Part shown: positions 42,978-52,134 of the stretch, in pieces
How the letters are laid out: every line of letters begins with the position of its first letter
Numbering within the stretch: position 1 is the first letter of the stretch
NCBI RefSeq assembly: GCF_900105315.1
Contig: NZ_LT629766.1
Location: forward strand, 372,001 to 436,000
Source: Brevibacterium siliguriense
GTDB taxonomy: Bacteria; Actinomycetota; Actinomycetes; Actinomycetales; Brevibacteriaceae
DNA length: 64,000 nucleotides
Reading direction: 5' to 3'
Program-made: the position numbers and the translations under genes
The notes under the pieces: model-generated
Database searches by the model: none
Told to the model about the DNA's origin: nothing
What the model saw: the letters and a program-made list of their open reading frames with translations, nothing else

Positions 42978-44783
42978 TCACCTTCCTGCCGCGTACCCTT
43001 GGGCACCGCGAGGATTCGCTCCTGCCGTCAGTCGACCAGTGCCGGGATCCCGGGTGACGCAGGAGAGTCGGCCGAGGTCCCAGGATCCGGCTCGGGTCAC
43101 CGTATGTCCCCGGGCGATGAGTCCGTCGATGACATCCTCGCCGAGGCGGTCCTCGACCACTGCTCCACCGGGCACCCAAGTGCGTGGCCAGAACGATCCA
43201 GCCAGTGCTGTCGTATGCAGCGCCGGAGCATCGATGGCCTGCTGAGCGGTGTAGCCGCCGACGAGGAGGCGGAGGATGAGCAACAGCTGCCACTGCTCCT
43301 GCTGGTCACCGCCGGGCGACCCGAGCGCGATGACGGGTTCGCCGTCCTTCGAGATCAGCGTCGGCGTGAGAGTAGTCCGCGGTCGTTTGCCGGGGGTCAG
43401 CGCAGACGGTGAGGTCTCATCGAGCCACATCATCTGCAGCCGGGTGCCGAGGCAGAACCCGAGTTCCGGCACCGTAGGCGAGGACTGCAGCCACCCTCCC
43501 GACGGTGTTGCCGAGATGATGTTGCCCCATCGATCGACGACGTCGATGTGGCAGGTGTCGCCGTTGTTTGTGCCGTTCTTCTGAACTGTCGGCTCGCCGA
43601 TCCCGGCCTTGATGAGCTCTTCCTTGTCCGCTCCTTCGGGCACCAGCGGCGGTCGGAACGCGGGCTCGGTACCGTCACGCCCGGCGCCTGGTCGGAAGTC
43701 GTGCGAGGCGTTGTCGGTGATGAGCGCACGGCGACTCGCGGCATAGTCGTCGCTGAGCAGCCAGTCGAGGTCGACGTCTCCGTCACCGTAATAGGTGTCG
43801 CGATCCGCCATAGCGAGTTTGAGTGCCTCGAGGATCGTATGTGCGCCGAGTTCGCTCGAGGGATCAAGCCGCTCGTCGTCGAATCCCTCGAGGATCTTCA
43901 GGGTCTGCAGCAGCGCCGGACCCTGACCCCAAGCACCGATCTTCGCGATCTGGTATCCGCGGAAGTCGATGGTCACCGGGTCGTCGAAGTGAGCATTGAA
44001 GCCCGCGATATCGTCAGCAGTGATGACTCCGGCGTGGTCACTCCCGGTGGCGTGCCTATGCGGGGTGGTGACGAAGCAGGCGATTGCCTCGGCGACGAAT
44101 CCGGACTTCCACACCTGCCTCGCGGCCTGGATGCGGGCCGCACGGGTCTCGGCACCGTCTCCGGCGGCGATGAGTCGGCGCAGCACCTTAGCGTAGGGAC
44201 GATTGAACACGAGGTCTCCGGCCTGAGGAATCTCTCCCCCGGGCATCCACTGTTCCGCCGAAGTCGGCCAGTGATCGGTGAACAGCTCGCGGACGCGCTC
44301 GATCGCCCCGACCACGCGGCCGAGCACCGGGTGGCCATTTTCGGCATAGTCGATCGTGAAGTCGAGCACGTCGGCGAGTTCCCAGGTGCCGTGATGTTCG
44401 AGCAGGTTGAGCCAAGAGTCGACCGCGCCGGGAACGGCGGCGGCAAGCGCACCCGAACCGGGCACCATGTCGAGTCCTTCTCCGCGGTAGTGCTCGATCG
44501 TCGCTGCCGCGGGCGCCGGGCCCTGCCCCATCATCACCTGCGGGTGTGCCGGGTCCTCAGCAGTCGCGAAGATGCCTGTCATGTCTCCACCCGGTCCATT
44601 GAGGTGGGGTTCGACGACGTGGAGGAGGAACGCACCGGCGACCGCCGCGTCGAAGGCGTTGCCGCCGCGCTCGAGAACCGCCTGCGAAACTGCGGTCGCC
44701 AGCCAGTGCGTTGAGGCCGCCATCCCGAAGTGCCCTTCGAGCGTGGGTCGGGTGGTGAAGTCGTCGGGTGGGGTGTATGACAC
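42978..44783 (-). CDS. ggt: gamma-glutamyltranspeptidase family protein, no signal peptide
   Basis: 601 residues, Ntn-hydrolase fold. N-terminal half (MAASTHWLATAVSQAVLERGGNAFDAAVAGAFLLHVVEPHLNGPGGD) and the autoprocessing site NNGDTCHIDVVDRWGNIISA with nucleophile Thr near 410; ALGSPGGDQQ near the C-terminus. Hydrolyses gamma-glutamyl bonds or similar amides. GTG 44783 has AAAGGA and follows the permease stop by one base. No signal peptide, so it probably acts in the cytoplasm on peptides brought in by the ABC transporter encoded around it. Confidence 0.88.
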   Translation of the reverse strand: MSYTPPDDFTTRPTLEGHFGMAASTHWLATAVSQAVLERGGNAFDAAVAGAFLLHVVEPHLNGPGGDMTGIFATAEDPAHPQVMMGQGPAPAAATIEHYRGEGLDMVPGSGALAAAVPGAVDSWLNLLEHHGTWELADVLDFTIDYAENGHPVLGRVVGAIERVRELFTDHWPTSAEQWMPGGEIPQAGDLVFNRPYAKVLRRLIAAGDGAETRAARIQAARQVWKSGFVAEAIACFVTTPHRHATGSDHAGVITADDIAGFNAHFDDPVTIDFRGYQIAKIGAWGQGPALLQTLKILEGFDDERLDPSSELGAHTILEALKLAMADRDTYYGDGDVDLDWLLSDDYAASRRALITDNASHDFRPGAGRDGTEPAFRPPLVPEGADKEELIKAGIGEPTVQKNGTNNGDTCHIDVVDRWGNIISATPSGGWLQSSPTVPELGFCLGTRLQMMWLDETSPSALTPGKRPRTTLTPTLISKDGEPVIALGSPGGDQQEQWQLLLILRLLVGGYTAQQAIDAPALHTTALAGSFWPRTWVPGGAVVEDRLGEDVIDGLIARGHTVTRAGSWDLGRLSCVTRDPGTGRLTAGANPRGAQGYAAGR

Positions 44784-44784
44784 G

Positions 44785-45699
44785 TCAGTGTCCTTTCTTG
44801 GAGTTCGGATCGAGGGCGTCACGCAGAGCGTCGCCGAAGAGGTTGAAGGCCAGACAGATGAACAGGATGGCCAGACCGGGGAACAGCGCAGTCGAAGGCG
44901 CGCGGAAGATGTACTGCTGAGCGTCGGAGAGCATGATTCCGAGACTCGGAGAGGGCGGCTGGATGCCGAGCCCCAGGAAGGAGAGCATCGATTCTCCGAT
45001 CACGGCGGTCGGCAGAATCACCGTGGCCTGGACGATGACCGCCGAAGCGGCGTTGGGCAGGATGTGCATGCCCAGGATACGAGCCTTCGAGGCATCGGTC
45101 GCGATCGCGGCTTTGACGAAGTCCGCGGATTTCAGCCGCATCGTCTCGCCTCTGACGACTCGGATCATCGTGGGAACCTGTGAGATGCCCAAAGCGATCG
45201 CAGCATTGGAGAGGCTTGGTCCTGAGACAGCGGCCAGCCCGACGGCGATGATGAGGAATGGGAACGCCAGAGTGACATCGGTCAGTCGCGAGATGACAGC
45301 ATCGAGTCCTCGGAAGTACCCCGCCAGCAGACCCAAGGGGGCCCCGACTACGACGGCGAGAGCTACGGCCAGCAGTCCCACCTGAAGAGAGGCGCGGACA
45401 CCGAAGGCGAGCCGCGAGAGGATGTCACGACCGAGGTCATCGGTGCCGAAGACGTAGCCGATCGTGCCTGGAATCTGAAACGGGACCTCGAAGTTCGTCT
45501 GCGCGAATCCGTAGGGGGCGATCAGTGGCGCAAAGATTCCGATGACGAGGACGATGAAGACCATGACCGAGCCGATGACCCCCATCGGGGTCGACAGGAT
45601 CGACCTCACCAGCCACAATGCTCGATTGCTCGAGGCGTGGAATTCCGGGTCGAGGCCTTGGATTTTCTTGTCCGTGTTGGTGACGGTGGACGTGCTCAT
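44785..45699 (-). CDS. peptide ABC transporter permease, DppC type
   Basis: 304 residues, six membrane segments. DppC marks are the N-terminal cytoplasmic helix, VFGTDDLGRDILSRLAFGVRASL, and the EAA loop VKAAIATDASKARILGMHILPNAAS, then GESMLSFLGLGIQPPSPSLGIML. Pairs with the DppB-type protein to form the pore. ATG 45699 overlaps the DppB stop as ATGA. Confidence 0.92.
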   Translation of the reverse strand: MSTSTVTNTDKKIQGLDPEFHASSNRALWLVRSILSTPMGVIGSVMVFIVLVIGIFAPLIAPYGFAQTNFEVPFQIPGTIGYVFGTDDLGRDILSRLAFGVRASLQVGLLAVALAVVVGAPLGLLAGYFRGLDAVISRLTDVTLAFPFLIIAVGLAAVSGPSLSNAAIALGISQVPTMIRVVRGETMRLKSADFVKAAIATDASKARILGMHILPNAASAVIVQATVILPTAVIGESMLSFLGLGIQPPSPSLGIMLSDAQQYIFRAPSTALFPGLAILFICLAFNLFGDALRDALDPNSKKGH

Positions 45700-46652
45700 T
45701 TGGCATCCTCGTTGACGCGGATCTGGGGGTTGATGACCGAGTAGAGGATGTCGACGGCCAGATTGATGAGAATGTAGGAGGCAGTGATGACGAGGACGAC
45801 GGCCTGGATGACCGGATAGTCACGGGAGAAGACCGCGTCGAGGGTGAGTTTGCCGATGCCCGGCAGAGCGAAGATCCGCTCGGTGACGACTGCGCCGGAG
45901 ATCAGCCCGCCCAGCTGCAGGCCGACGATGGTGACGAGGACGATGAGCGAATTGCGCAGTCCGTAGCGGAAGAGCACCCGCGGGCGCGAGAGCCCTTTGG
46001 CTCGGGCCATCCGCACGTAGTCAGTCCCCATGGTCTCGATCATCGAGGCTCTCGTCTGCCGGGTGATCACCGCGGCCAGGCTGGTACCGAGGATCACCGC
46101 CGGCAGGGTGAGGTAGTAGATGCCACGAATCGGATCGGAGAGAACATCGACATAGCCCGACGCAGGGAACCAGCCGAGGCTCACCGCCAGGGTGAGGATC
46201 GCTAGAAGCCCGAGCCAGAAGTTCGGCACCGAGAGCCCGAGAAGGGCGATGAAGTTGCTGCCGATCTCCGGCCACTTCCCGCGGTAGCGTTCGGCGAGCA
46301 TGCCCAATGCGATGCCGACGACCACGGCGACGACGATGGCGTAGAGGGCCAGCCACAGAGTCACCGGCAGCGTGGTCGCGATCATCGAGGTGACCGGGAG
46401 CCCTGTGCGAGTGGAATCGCCGAGGTCGCCGGTGACGATCGATCCGAGAAACTTGAGGAACTGGACCAAGAGCGGCTGGTCGAGGCCCAAGTCCGCACGG
46501 ATCGCATCGAGTCGTTCGGGGGTTGCCTCTTCGCCGGCCATAGCCAGAGCGGGATCGCCGGGAAGGAGACGTACGCCGAAGAAGATGACGATTCCCGAGA
46601 GAACGAAGGTGATGATCGCGTGAAGGATCTTGGTGAGCACGAACCGGGTCAT
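45696..46652 (-). CDS. peptide ABC transporter permease, DppB type
   Basis: 318 residues. Typical DppB opening FVLTKILHAIITFVLSGIVIFFGVRLLPGDPA, then six membrane segments and the EAA loop DYVRMARAKGLSRPRVLFRYGLRNSLIVLVT. ATG 46652 has GGAGGTCAGCG before it and overlaps the binding-protein stop as ATGA. Second gene of the operon. Confidence 0.92.
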   Translation of the reverse strand: MTRFVLTKILHAIITFVLSGIVIFFGVRLLPGDPALAMAGEEATPERLDAIRADLGLDQPLLVQFLKFLGSIVTGDLGDSTRTGLPVTSMIATTLPVTLWLALYAIVVAVVVGIALGMLAERYRGKWPEIGSNFIALLGLSVPNFWLGLLAILTLAVSLGWFPASGYVDVLSDPIRGIYYLTLPAVILGTSLAAVITRQTRASMIETMGTDYVRMARAKGLSRPRVLFRYGLRNSLIVLVTIVGLQLGGLISGAVVTERIFALPGIGKLTLDAVFSRDYPVIQAVVLVITASYILINLAVDILYSVINPQIRVNEDAK

Positions 46653-48262
46653 CGCTGACCTCCGTTCTTGAGGAAGCCGGCTTCCGAGAGATGCACGACC
46701 CCATCGGAGTAGACGTCGATGCCTGCGACGTTCTCGGTGTAGGCAGTGAGGTTCTTCTGCCGGTAGAGGTAGATGATCGAGTTGATCTCCGCGATCCGCT
46801 TGGAGGCCCGGCCGTAGAGTTCGGCGCGTTCGCCTTCGTCGGTGACTTCGCTGGCTCGTGTGAGCAGGTCACTGAGCTCGTCATCGTCGACCCCTGTGAC
46901 GTTGTTGGCAGCCCCCGGGTAGTGGAAGGTGTAGAGGTTGCCGTGCGGGTCGACGCGGCCCGACCACCCGAGTTGAAGCAGTTCGTAGTCACCGCGATCC
47001 TGAGCATCGAGGAGGGCGGTGTACTCCATCGGCTGCACCTTGATGTCGAAGCCGGCTTCCTTGGTGGCCGCCTGCACCGCCTGGGCGAAACGAAGGGTGT
47101 CCTGGGTGTTCGAGACCTTCATGTTCACCTTCAGCGGCAACTCGACCCCGGCCTCCTCGAGGAGTTTCTTCGCACCTTCGGGGTCGTAGTCGACGCAGTC
47201 GTTGCTCGCATCCGTTGCGAAGGGGCTGTCGGGGGCAATACCGGAACAGGCCGGCGAGAACCATCCGTTGAAGACGGTGTTGACCAGGGCCTTGCGATCA
47301 ATGGCCATCGACAATGCTCGACGTACCTTAGGGTCCTGCCCCAACGGCGTCTTGAAGTTCTCGGGGTTGTCGCCGAAGCCCATGTTGACCGTCAGTCCTT
47401 GGTAGCCGAGTGAAGTTGACTGCAGGAGGCCGATTCCGGTCTCCTCGTCGAGGGCGTCGACGTCCTGCGGGGAGATCGTGTCGGCGACGTGGACGTCGCC
47501 GGAACGGATATTCGCGGCGCGAATATTGGCGTCCGTCATGATCTGGTAGGTGATCGAGTCGAGGTGGATCTTGTCTGCGTCGTAGTAGTTGGGGTCTTTG
47601 ACCACCTTGATCGAAGTCTGGGCGATGCGCTTCTCGAATTTGAACGGCCCGACGCAGACGGGGTTGTCGCCGAAGTCATCGCCCTCGTCCTCCAGGGCTT
47701 TCGGCGACATGATCATTCCGGCGCGATCGGCGAGCGCTGCGGTGAAAGGAGCGAAGGGTTTCTCGAAGGTGACTTCGAGAGTGTGGTCGTCGAGCGCGGT
47801 GACGTCGTCGATGGGCCCGAGCTCGGCCGCTCGAGATGACTCTTCGAGATTGAGTCCACGTTCGATGGTCGTCTTCACCGCCTCGGCGTCGAAGTCGGTT
47901 CCATCGGCGAACTTCACCCCACCCTTCAACGGAATCCTCACCGTCTTGCCGTCCTTGGAGACCGCCGGGAGTTCGGTCGCGAGCATCGGGGTGATCTCAC
48001 CGTTCTCGTCGATGTCGTAGAGCTTCTGGCACATCGTCTGCATGACGTAGCGAGTGTAGAGCGACGAGGAGGTCGTCGGGTCGAGGCGATCGGGTTCGGA
48101 CGAGAGGGCCATGACGAGGTCACCGCCTTCCCTGAAGTCTCCCGACTCTGCGCCGACCGACTTCACGTCGCTGCGGTCGGGCGGATCTTCCAAGGGTTGA
48201 ACCGGAACGCATCCGGCCAGCAGAACAGCACCGGCAAGCGCTGCAACCATCCGTAATTTCAC
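46649..48262 (-). CDS. peptide ABC transporter substrate-binding lipoprotein (SBP_bac_5)
   Basis: 537 residues. GTG 48262 (GGGAG five bases upstream) gives a short lipoprotein signal KLRMVAALAGAVLLAGC with Cys18. Mature part follows the family 5 pattern: GGDLVMALSSEPDRLDPTTSSS, PLKGGVKFADGTDFDAEAVK, PLGQDPKVRRALSMAIDRKALV, YELLQLGWSGRVDPHGNLY. Binds peptides, gamma-glutamyl compounds or another solute outside the membrane. Starts at 48274 (ATG) or 48310 are possible but lack ribosome binding sites. First gene of a six-gene operon. Confidence 0.9.
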   Translation of the reverse strand: MKLRMVAALAGAVLLAGCVPVQPLEDPPDRSDVKSVGAESGDFREGGDLVMALSSEPDRLDPTTSSSLYTRYVMQTMCQKLYDIDENGEITPMLATELPAVSKDGKTVRIPLKGGVKFADGTDFDAEAVKTTIERGLNLEESSRAAELGPIDDVTALDDHTLEVTFEKPFAPFTAALADRAGMIMSPKALEDEGDDFGDNPVCVGPFKFEKRIAQTSIKVVKDPNYYDADKIHLDSITYQIMTDANIRAANIRSGDVHVADTISPQDVDALDEETGIGLLQSTSLGYQGLTVNMGFGDNPENFKTPLGQDPKVRRALSMAIDRKALVNTVFNGWFSPACSGIAPDSPFATDASNDCVDYDPEGAKKLLEEAGVELPLKVNMKVSNTQDTLRFAQAVQAATKEAGFDIKVQPMEYTALLDAQDRGDYELLQLGWSGRVDPHGNLYTFHYPGAANNVTGVDDDELSDLLTRASEVTDEGERAELYGRASKRIAEINSIIYLYRQKNLTAYTENVAGIDVYSDGVVHLSEAGFLKNGGQR

Positions 48263-48329
48263 ACGCACTCCCATGAGGGCAACAGGTCGATGAGGAATAT
48301 TTGCATACAATCTAACCGTTGCCTAAAGT

Positions 48330-48341
48330 TTTGTATACAAA
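48330..48341. promoter_or_regulatory. TTTGTATACAAA operator between peptide operon and DUF1275 gene
   Basis: Perfect 12-bp palindrome TTTGTATACAAA with a partial copy (ATTTGCATACAAT, 48298-48310) 20 bases to the left. This is the usual form of FCD-GntR sites, and the operon's last gene encodes such a regulator. It could also influence the divergent DUF1275 gene. Confidence 0.65.
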
Positions 48342-48366
48342 TTCTGAGAACTTTCCGAATGATGGG

Positions 48367-49077
48367 ATGGACACCATGAACCGTCGCCTCGACCTGGCCA
48401 TGCTCCTGCTGCTGACCTTCTCGACCGGCATGGTCGACGCCATCGGCTACCTCGGCTTCGACAAGGTCTTCACCGGCAATATGACCGGCAACGTCGTCAT
48501 CCTCGGCATGGGCCTCGCCGGCGCCGACGGCGTCCCCGTCCTTCGCCCCGCCCTCGCCCTCGTGTTCTTCATGCTCGGCGCTGCACTGTCCGGTCGCATC
48601 CTCGGCGACATCGGCGAGAACTGGCACCACCGCACGACCGTGATCTTCTCCGGCGTCGCCGTCGGCTGTGCTGCACTGTCCCTCTACGTGGCACTCGTGC
48701 CCGATCCCGAGATCGGCCTCGCCGGAACGATCTTCACCTCAGCCCTGTCCGCGCTCATGGGCGCGCAGGCTGCGGCTGCACGGAAGATGAAGATCGCCGA
48801 CGTCACAACCGTGGTGGTGACCTCGACGATCGTCGGCCTCGCCGCCGATTCGAGCCTGGCCGGCGGAGACAACGTCCGCTGGATCCGCCGTGCCCTCGCC
48901 GTCGTCCTCATCCTCATCGGCGCGCTGGCGGGTGCCGCCACGCTCATGCTCAATCAGTGGATCGGCATCGCCCTCGTCGCCGTCATGATCTCCGCCGCAG
49001 CCGTGATCGGCCACCTCGGTGAGAAGAAGAGACGAACCCGCGCCGAGGCGGCCGCCGCCGTTTCGTCGAACGTCTGA
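48367..49077 (+). CDS. DUF1275 (YoaK-like) membrane protein
   Basis: 236 residues with six membrane segments. LDLAMLLLLTFSTGMVDAIGYLGFDKVFTGNMTGNVVILGMGLAG and ALMGAQAAAARKMKIADVTTVVVTSTIVGLAAD are the DUF1275 motifs. Function unknown. ATG 48367 or 48376; the frame extends to 48319 across the operator and is not used. The C-terminal tail (RTRAEAAAAVSS) contains a 12-mer repeat copy at 49041-49052. Confidence 0.87.
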   Translation: MDTMNRRLDLAMLLLLTFSTGMVDAIGYLGFDKVFTGNMTGNVVILGMGLAGADGVPVLRPALALVFFMLGAALSGRILGDIGENWHHRTTVIFSGVAVGCAALSLYVALVPDPEIGLAGTIFTSALSALMGAQAAAARKMKIADVTTVVVTSTIVGLAADSSLAGGDNVRWIRRALAVVLILIGALAGAATLMLNQWIGIALVAVMISAAAVIGHLGEKKRRTRAEAAAAVSSNV

Positions 49078-49101
49078 GTTCCGAATCCGCCCAGTCAGGG
49101 C

Positions 49102-49141
49102 CGCAGCCGCAATCGGCCACGGCCCCGCTTTTACGGCTGCG
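49102..49141. terminator. hairpin between convergent DUF1275 and MHS genes
   Basis: CGCAGCCG at 49102 pairs with CGGCTGCG ending at 49141, with an inner GGCC/GGCC pair. Lies between convergent stops at 49077 and 49158. Confidence 0.5.
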
Positions 49142-49157
49142 CTCTTCTCGTTCAGCG

Positions 49158-50453
49158 TCAGCGCACGCCGAGCTTCTTCCACACAGTGAGGATTGCCGCC
49201 ACGCTCAGCGCTCCGGCGAGCAGCACCCAGTAGGCCGGGGCCTTCGCGTCACCGGTGATGCCGATGAGCCAGGCCGCCACCAGCGGGGTCAGTCCTCCGA
49301 AGATGGCAACGCCGACGTTGTAGCCCAGGGACAATCCAGTCCCGCGCACCTCGGTCGGGAAGATGTCGCCCATGACGCTGGCTAACGGTCCGTAATAGGT
49401 GGCCTTCAGGATCGAGAAGATGATGACCACGACGATGAGCACCGTCAGCGCACTAGCCGCGACGACCCAGGTGAAGAGGACCCAGGTGAGCACCATGACC
49501 GCGAGCGCTGCTGGAATCATGAAGGTCAGCCGTCCGACCTTGTCGCAGAAGTAGCCGGCGACTGGTGTGCAGACGAGCAGCACGAGTCCGGACACCAAGG
49601 TCGCCCAGAATCCCGCGGAGCTGTTCATACCGAGGTTGTCGACAGCGTAGGTCGGGACATACGTGATGAAGTAGTTCAGGCAGGTCGAGACGGCGATCGC
49701 GCCGATCGCCAGCAGCACCGCCAGTTTGTGATGCCGCAGCACACCTCCGATGGCCGCTGCTTCCTTGGGCTTCTCTGCCTGGGCAGCGGCGAACTCAGGA
49801 GATTCGGGAACATGCCGTCGAATGTAGAGTCCCACCGGGCCGACGAGGAGTCCGACGATGAATGGCAGGCGGAAGCCCCAGATCTCAAGCTGGTCCTGAG
49901 TCAGCATCGTCGTCACGGCCACACCGATGACAGAAGCCAAAATCGTCGACATCGCTTGCGAGGTGAACTGCCAGCTTGCAGCGAACCCTCGGCGATCGGG
50001 CAGGTGTTCGACCATGAGAGACGTCGCCGAGCCGAATTCTCCTCCGGCGGCAAACCCCTGGATGAGCCGGGCGAGCAGAATGAGCAGCGGCGCAGCCAGT
50101 CCGATGACATGTGCCGGTGGCATGAGCACGATCATCAGTGTGCCAGCGAACATCAGCCAGATCGTCAGCGTCAGCGCCGGTTTGCGTCCCTTCCGGTCAG
50201 CAAAGCTGCCGAGCACGATTGCTCCGACCGGGCGGATGAAGAACGAAAGCGCGAAAGTGCCCAGGGCCAGCATCACTGAGACCGCATGGCTCTCGGAGGG
50301 GAAGAACGCCACGGAGATGTAGACGGAGAAGTACGCATAGACCGAGATGTCATACCACTCGAGGGCGTTGCCGATCGAGGCCGCGGTGATGACCTTCCAC
50401 GATTTCACCGGTTTGTTCTCAGCGGTATTCTGCGCTGACAGCTGTTCTGTCAT
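49158..50453 (-). CDS. MFS transporter, metabolite:H+ symporter (MHS) family
   Basis: 431 residues, 12 membrane segments. ITAASIGNALEWYDISVYAYFSVYISVAFFP at the N-terminus, RPVGAIVLGSFADRKGRKPALTLTI (MFS loop 2-3) and LLARLIQGFAAGGEFGSATSLMVEHLPDRRG are MHS signatures (ProP, KgtP, citrate carriers). AAAGGAG before ATG 50453. Probably imports the substrate hydrolysed by the M20 peptidase 79 bases upstream. Confidence 0.9.
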   Translation of the reverse strand: MTEQLSAQNTAENKPVKSWKVITAASIGNALEWYDISVYAYFSVYISVAFFPSESHAVSVMLALGTFALSFFIRPVGAIVLGSFADRKGRKPALTLTIWLMFAGTLMIVLMPPAHVIGLAAPLLILLARLIQGFAAGGEFGSATSLMVEHLPDRRGFAASWQFTSQAMSTILASVIGVAVTTMLTQDQLEIWGFRLPFIVGLLVGPVGLYIRRHVPESPEFAAAQAEKPKEAAAIGGVLRHHKLAVLLAIGAIAVSTCLNYFITYVPTYAVDNLGMNSSAGFWATLVSGLVLLVCTPVAGYFCDKVGRLTFMIPAALAVMVLTWVLFTWVVAASALTVLIVVVIIFSILKATYYGPLASVMGDIFPTEVRGTGLSLGYNVGVAIFGGLTPLVAAWLIGITGDAKAPAYWVLLAGALSVAAILTVWKKLGVR

Positions 50454-50532
50454 GACTGGGCTCCTTTGCCTGCAGTGTGGTGCTGGAATGGCTTGATAGT
50501 CGACAAAAAGGGGGTTCTGGAATCTGACGGAG

Positions 50533-51996
50533 TCACTTGGAGCTGAACCAGTCGTCCGGACGCATATGCATATCCCAGAACATTCCCGTCATGATCTCCG
50601 CACCCTGCTCGAGGATCGATACCAGGGCATGTTCATCGGGCGCGTGCTGGTTGCAGCCCGGGTAGGAATGCGGCACCCATACCGTCGGCAACCCGAGCAC
50701 TTCGGCGAAGACATCGTTCGGGATCGTGCCTCCGAGGTTCGGCTCAACGGCGACCTCGAGTCCGGTCGTCTCACGGATCGATTCCACCGCCGCCGTGACG
50801 ACTCGTGCTCCCGGGTCCAAGCGTGTGGCCGGCATGCAGTGTTCGAACTCGACCGCGACCCCATGGATCCCGTTTTCTTCAAGGAAGGTCCGGACCCGGT
50901 TCTCGAAGTCACTCACATCGGTGCCGACGACGTATCGCAGCTGCATGCTCGCCGAGGCGGCGCCCGGGATCGCGTTGACGACCTGAGCCGGATCGCCCGC
51001 GTCGAGGGCGAGAACCTCGAGGACGTTGAATGCGAAGACCCTCTCTGCCGGGCTCAGGCCGGGCTCGCCCCAGTCCGGATCGGTCTCCGGTGCTCCCTCC
51101 TCTACGATCTCGGGCAGCTTCGCCACCGCATCGAGCACCGAGGCGGGAGGAGCGTCGGGACGCAGAGCAGGGATCTGGATGACGCCGTTGCCGTCGACCA
51201 GAGAACTGATCGCAGCGGCGATGACCGTGGCCGGGTTCCGCAGACGACCGCCCCAGTTGCCCGAGTGATGGTCGCCGTCGCGTTCGTGGGCGACGAGGCG
51301 GAAATTCAATGCTCCGCGGGAGCCGAGGAACAGCGTCGGCACCTCGGCGGCGATCCGTGGACCGTCGGAGGCGAGGAAGAGATCGGCCGAGAGCTCTTCG
51401 GCATGTGCTGCTGCGAAGGAGCGCAGGCCCTTAGACCCTGCCTCCTCAGCGGTCTCGACGAGAATCGTGACGTTGTAGCCCAGCGTCGCCTCGGCGACTC
51501 CGCTTTCCGCGTGGAGTCCATCGAGGACGGTTCGCAGTGCCGCCGTGTTCACGCTGTGTTGGCCCTTGTTGTCGGCGGTGCCGCGACCGTACAGTCGATC
51601 CCCGTCACGGGTGAGTATCCAGGGGTCGAGCCCATCGGCCCACTGCGAGTCGTGAGCGAACTGCACATCAGCGTGGCCGTAGAGCAGCACCGTCGGCAGC
51701 TTCTCGCCCTCGACGCGCTTGGCGATGAGCAGCGGATGCTCGTCCGATTCCGGATTGTCGTGGATGGTCGAAGCGAAGCCGAGCTCGTCAAGTTCCGGAA
51801 CCAGCTCTTCGCTGAGGTAGGCCAGCGCCGCCGGCCCGCCTCCGGGAGCTTGGCTTTCGGTGCGCCGGGCGACTCTGCGGGAGAGCCGATCGATGAAGTC
51901 TGCGCTGCGGACGAATTCGCCCGCACGCCGGGCAAGGTCGGTTCGGGTTTCGGGGGAATCTTCCGCACCCTCGCGGACAGTGTTCTCTGCGTTCAT
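50533..51996 (-). CDS. M20-family dipeptidase/deacetylase
   Basis: 487 residues. Metal and catalytic motifs: VLLYGHADVQ, LYGRGTADNKGQH (catalytic Asp and metal residues), VETAEEAGSKGL and the C-terminal GCNQHAPDEHALV. Resembles carnosinase-like M20 dipeptidases. ATG 51996; an upstream in-frame ATG at 52008 is also possible. Divergent from a LysR gene across a 138-base spacer with two inverted repeats. A 12-mer repeat copy (50950-50961) encodes AASA within it. Confidence 0.9.
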   Translation of the reverse strand: MNAENTVREGAEDSPETRTDLARRAGEFVRSADFIDRLSRRVARRTESQAPGGGPAALAYLSEELVPELDELGFASTIHDNPESDEHPLLIAKRVEGEKLPTVLLYGHADVQFAHDSQWADGLDPWILTRDGDRLYGRGTADNKGQHSVNTAALRTVLDGLHAESGVAEATLGYNVTILVETAEEAGSKGLRSFAAAHAEELSADLFLASDGPRIAAEVPTLFLGSRGALNFRLVAHERDGDHHSGNWGGRLRNPATVIAAAISSLVDGNGVIQIPALRPDAPPASVLDAVAKLPEIVEEGAPETDPDWGEPGLSPAERVFAFNVLEVLALDAGDPAQVVNAIPGAASASMQLRYVVGTDVSDFENRVRTFLEENGIHGVAVEFEHCMPATRLDPGARVVTAAVESIRETTGLEVAVEPNLGGTIPNDVFAEVLGLPTVWVPHSYPGCNQHAPDEHALVSILEQGAEIMTGMFWDMHMRPDDWFSSK

Positions 51997-52052
51997 GTCT
52001 GTCAGCATCGCCCAGCAGACGACTCAGCAACACCCGGATCAGTCCACTTTCG

Positions 52053-52069
52053 GGTGCGATTCCCGCACC
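52053..52069. promoter_or_regulatory. putative LysR site 1, GGTGCG-N5-CGCACC
   Basis: GGTGCG-ATTCC-CGCACC, a perfect 6-5-6 inverted repeat in the divergent spacer between M20 and LysR genes. Its spacer sequence ATTCC is close to that of the second repeat (TTTCC), so the two look like duplicated sites. Confidence 0.6.
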
Positions 52070-52071
52070 GA

Positions 52072-52094
52072 GGTGGTGCATTTCCTGCACCACC
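52072..52094. promoter_or_regulatory. putative LysR site 2, GGTGGTGCA-N5-TGCACCACC
   Basis: Perfect 9-5-9 inverted repeat starting two bases after the first one, 41 bases upstream of the LysR start. Adjacent recognition and activation sites are typical of LysR promoters. Confidence 0.65.
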
Positions 52095-52134
52095 GACGTA
52101 CTCTGGAGTCGCACCCGGCCGAAGGACGACCACG

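Noticed and set aside
50566..52134. In-frame extension of the LysR gene across the whole M20 gene
   Set aside because: Antisense to the M20 peptidase; LysR family proteins start at the HTH and ATG 52135 has a ribosome binding site.
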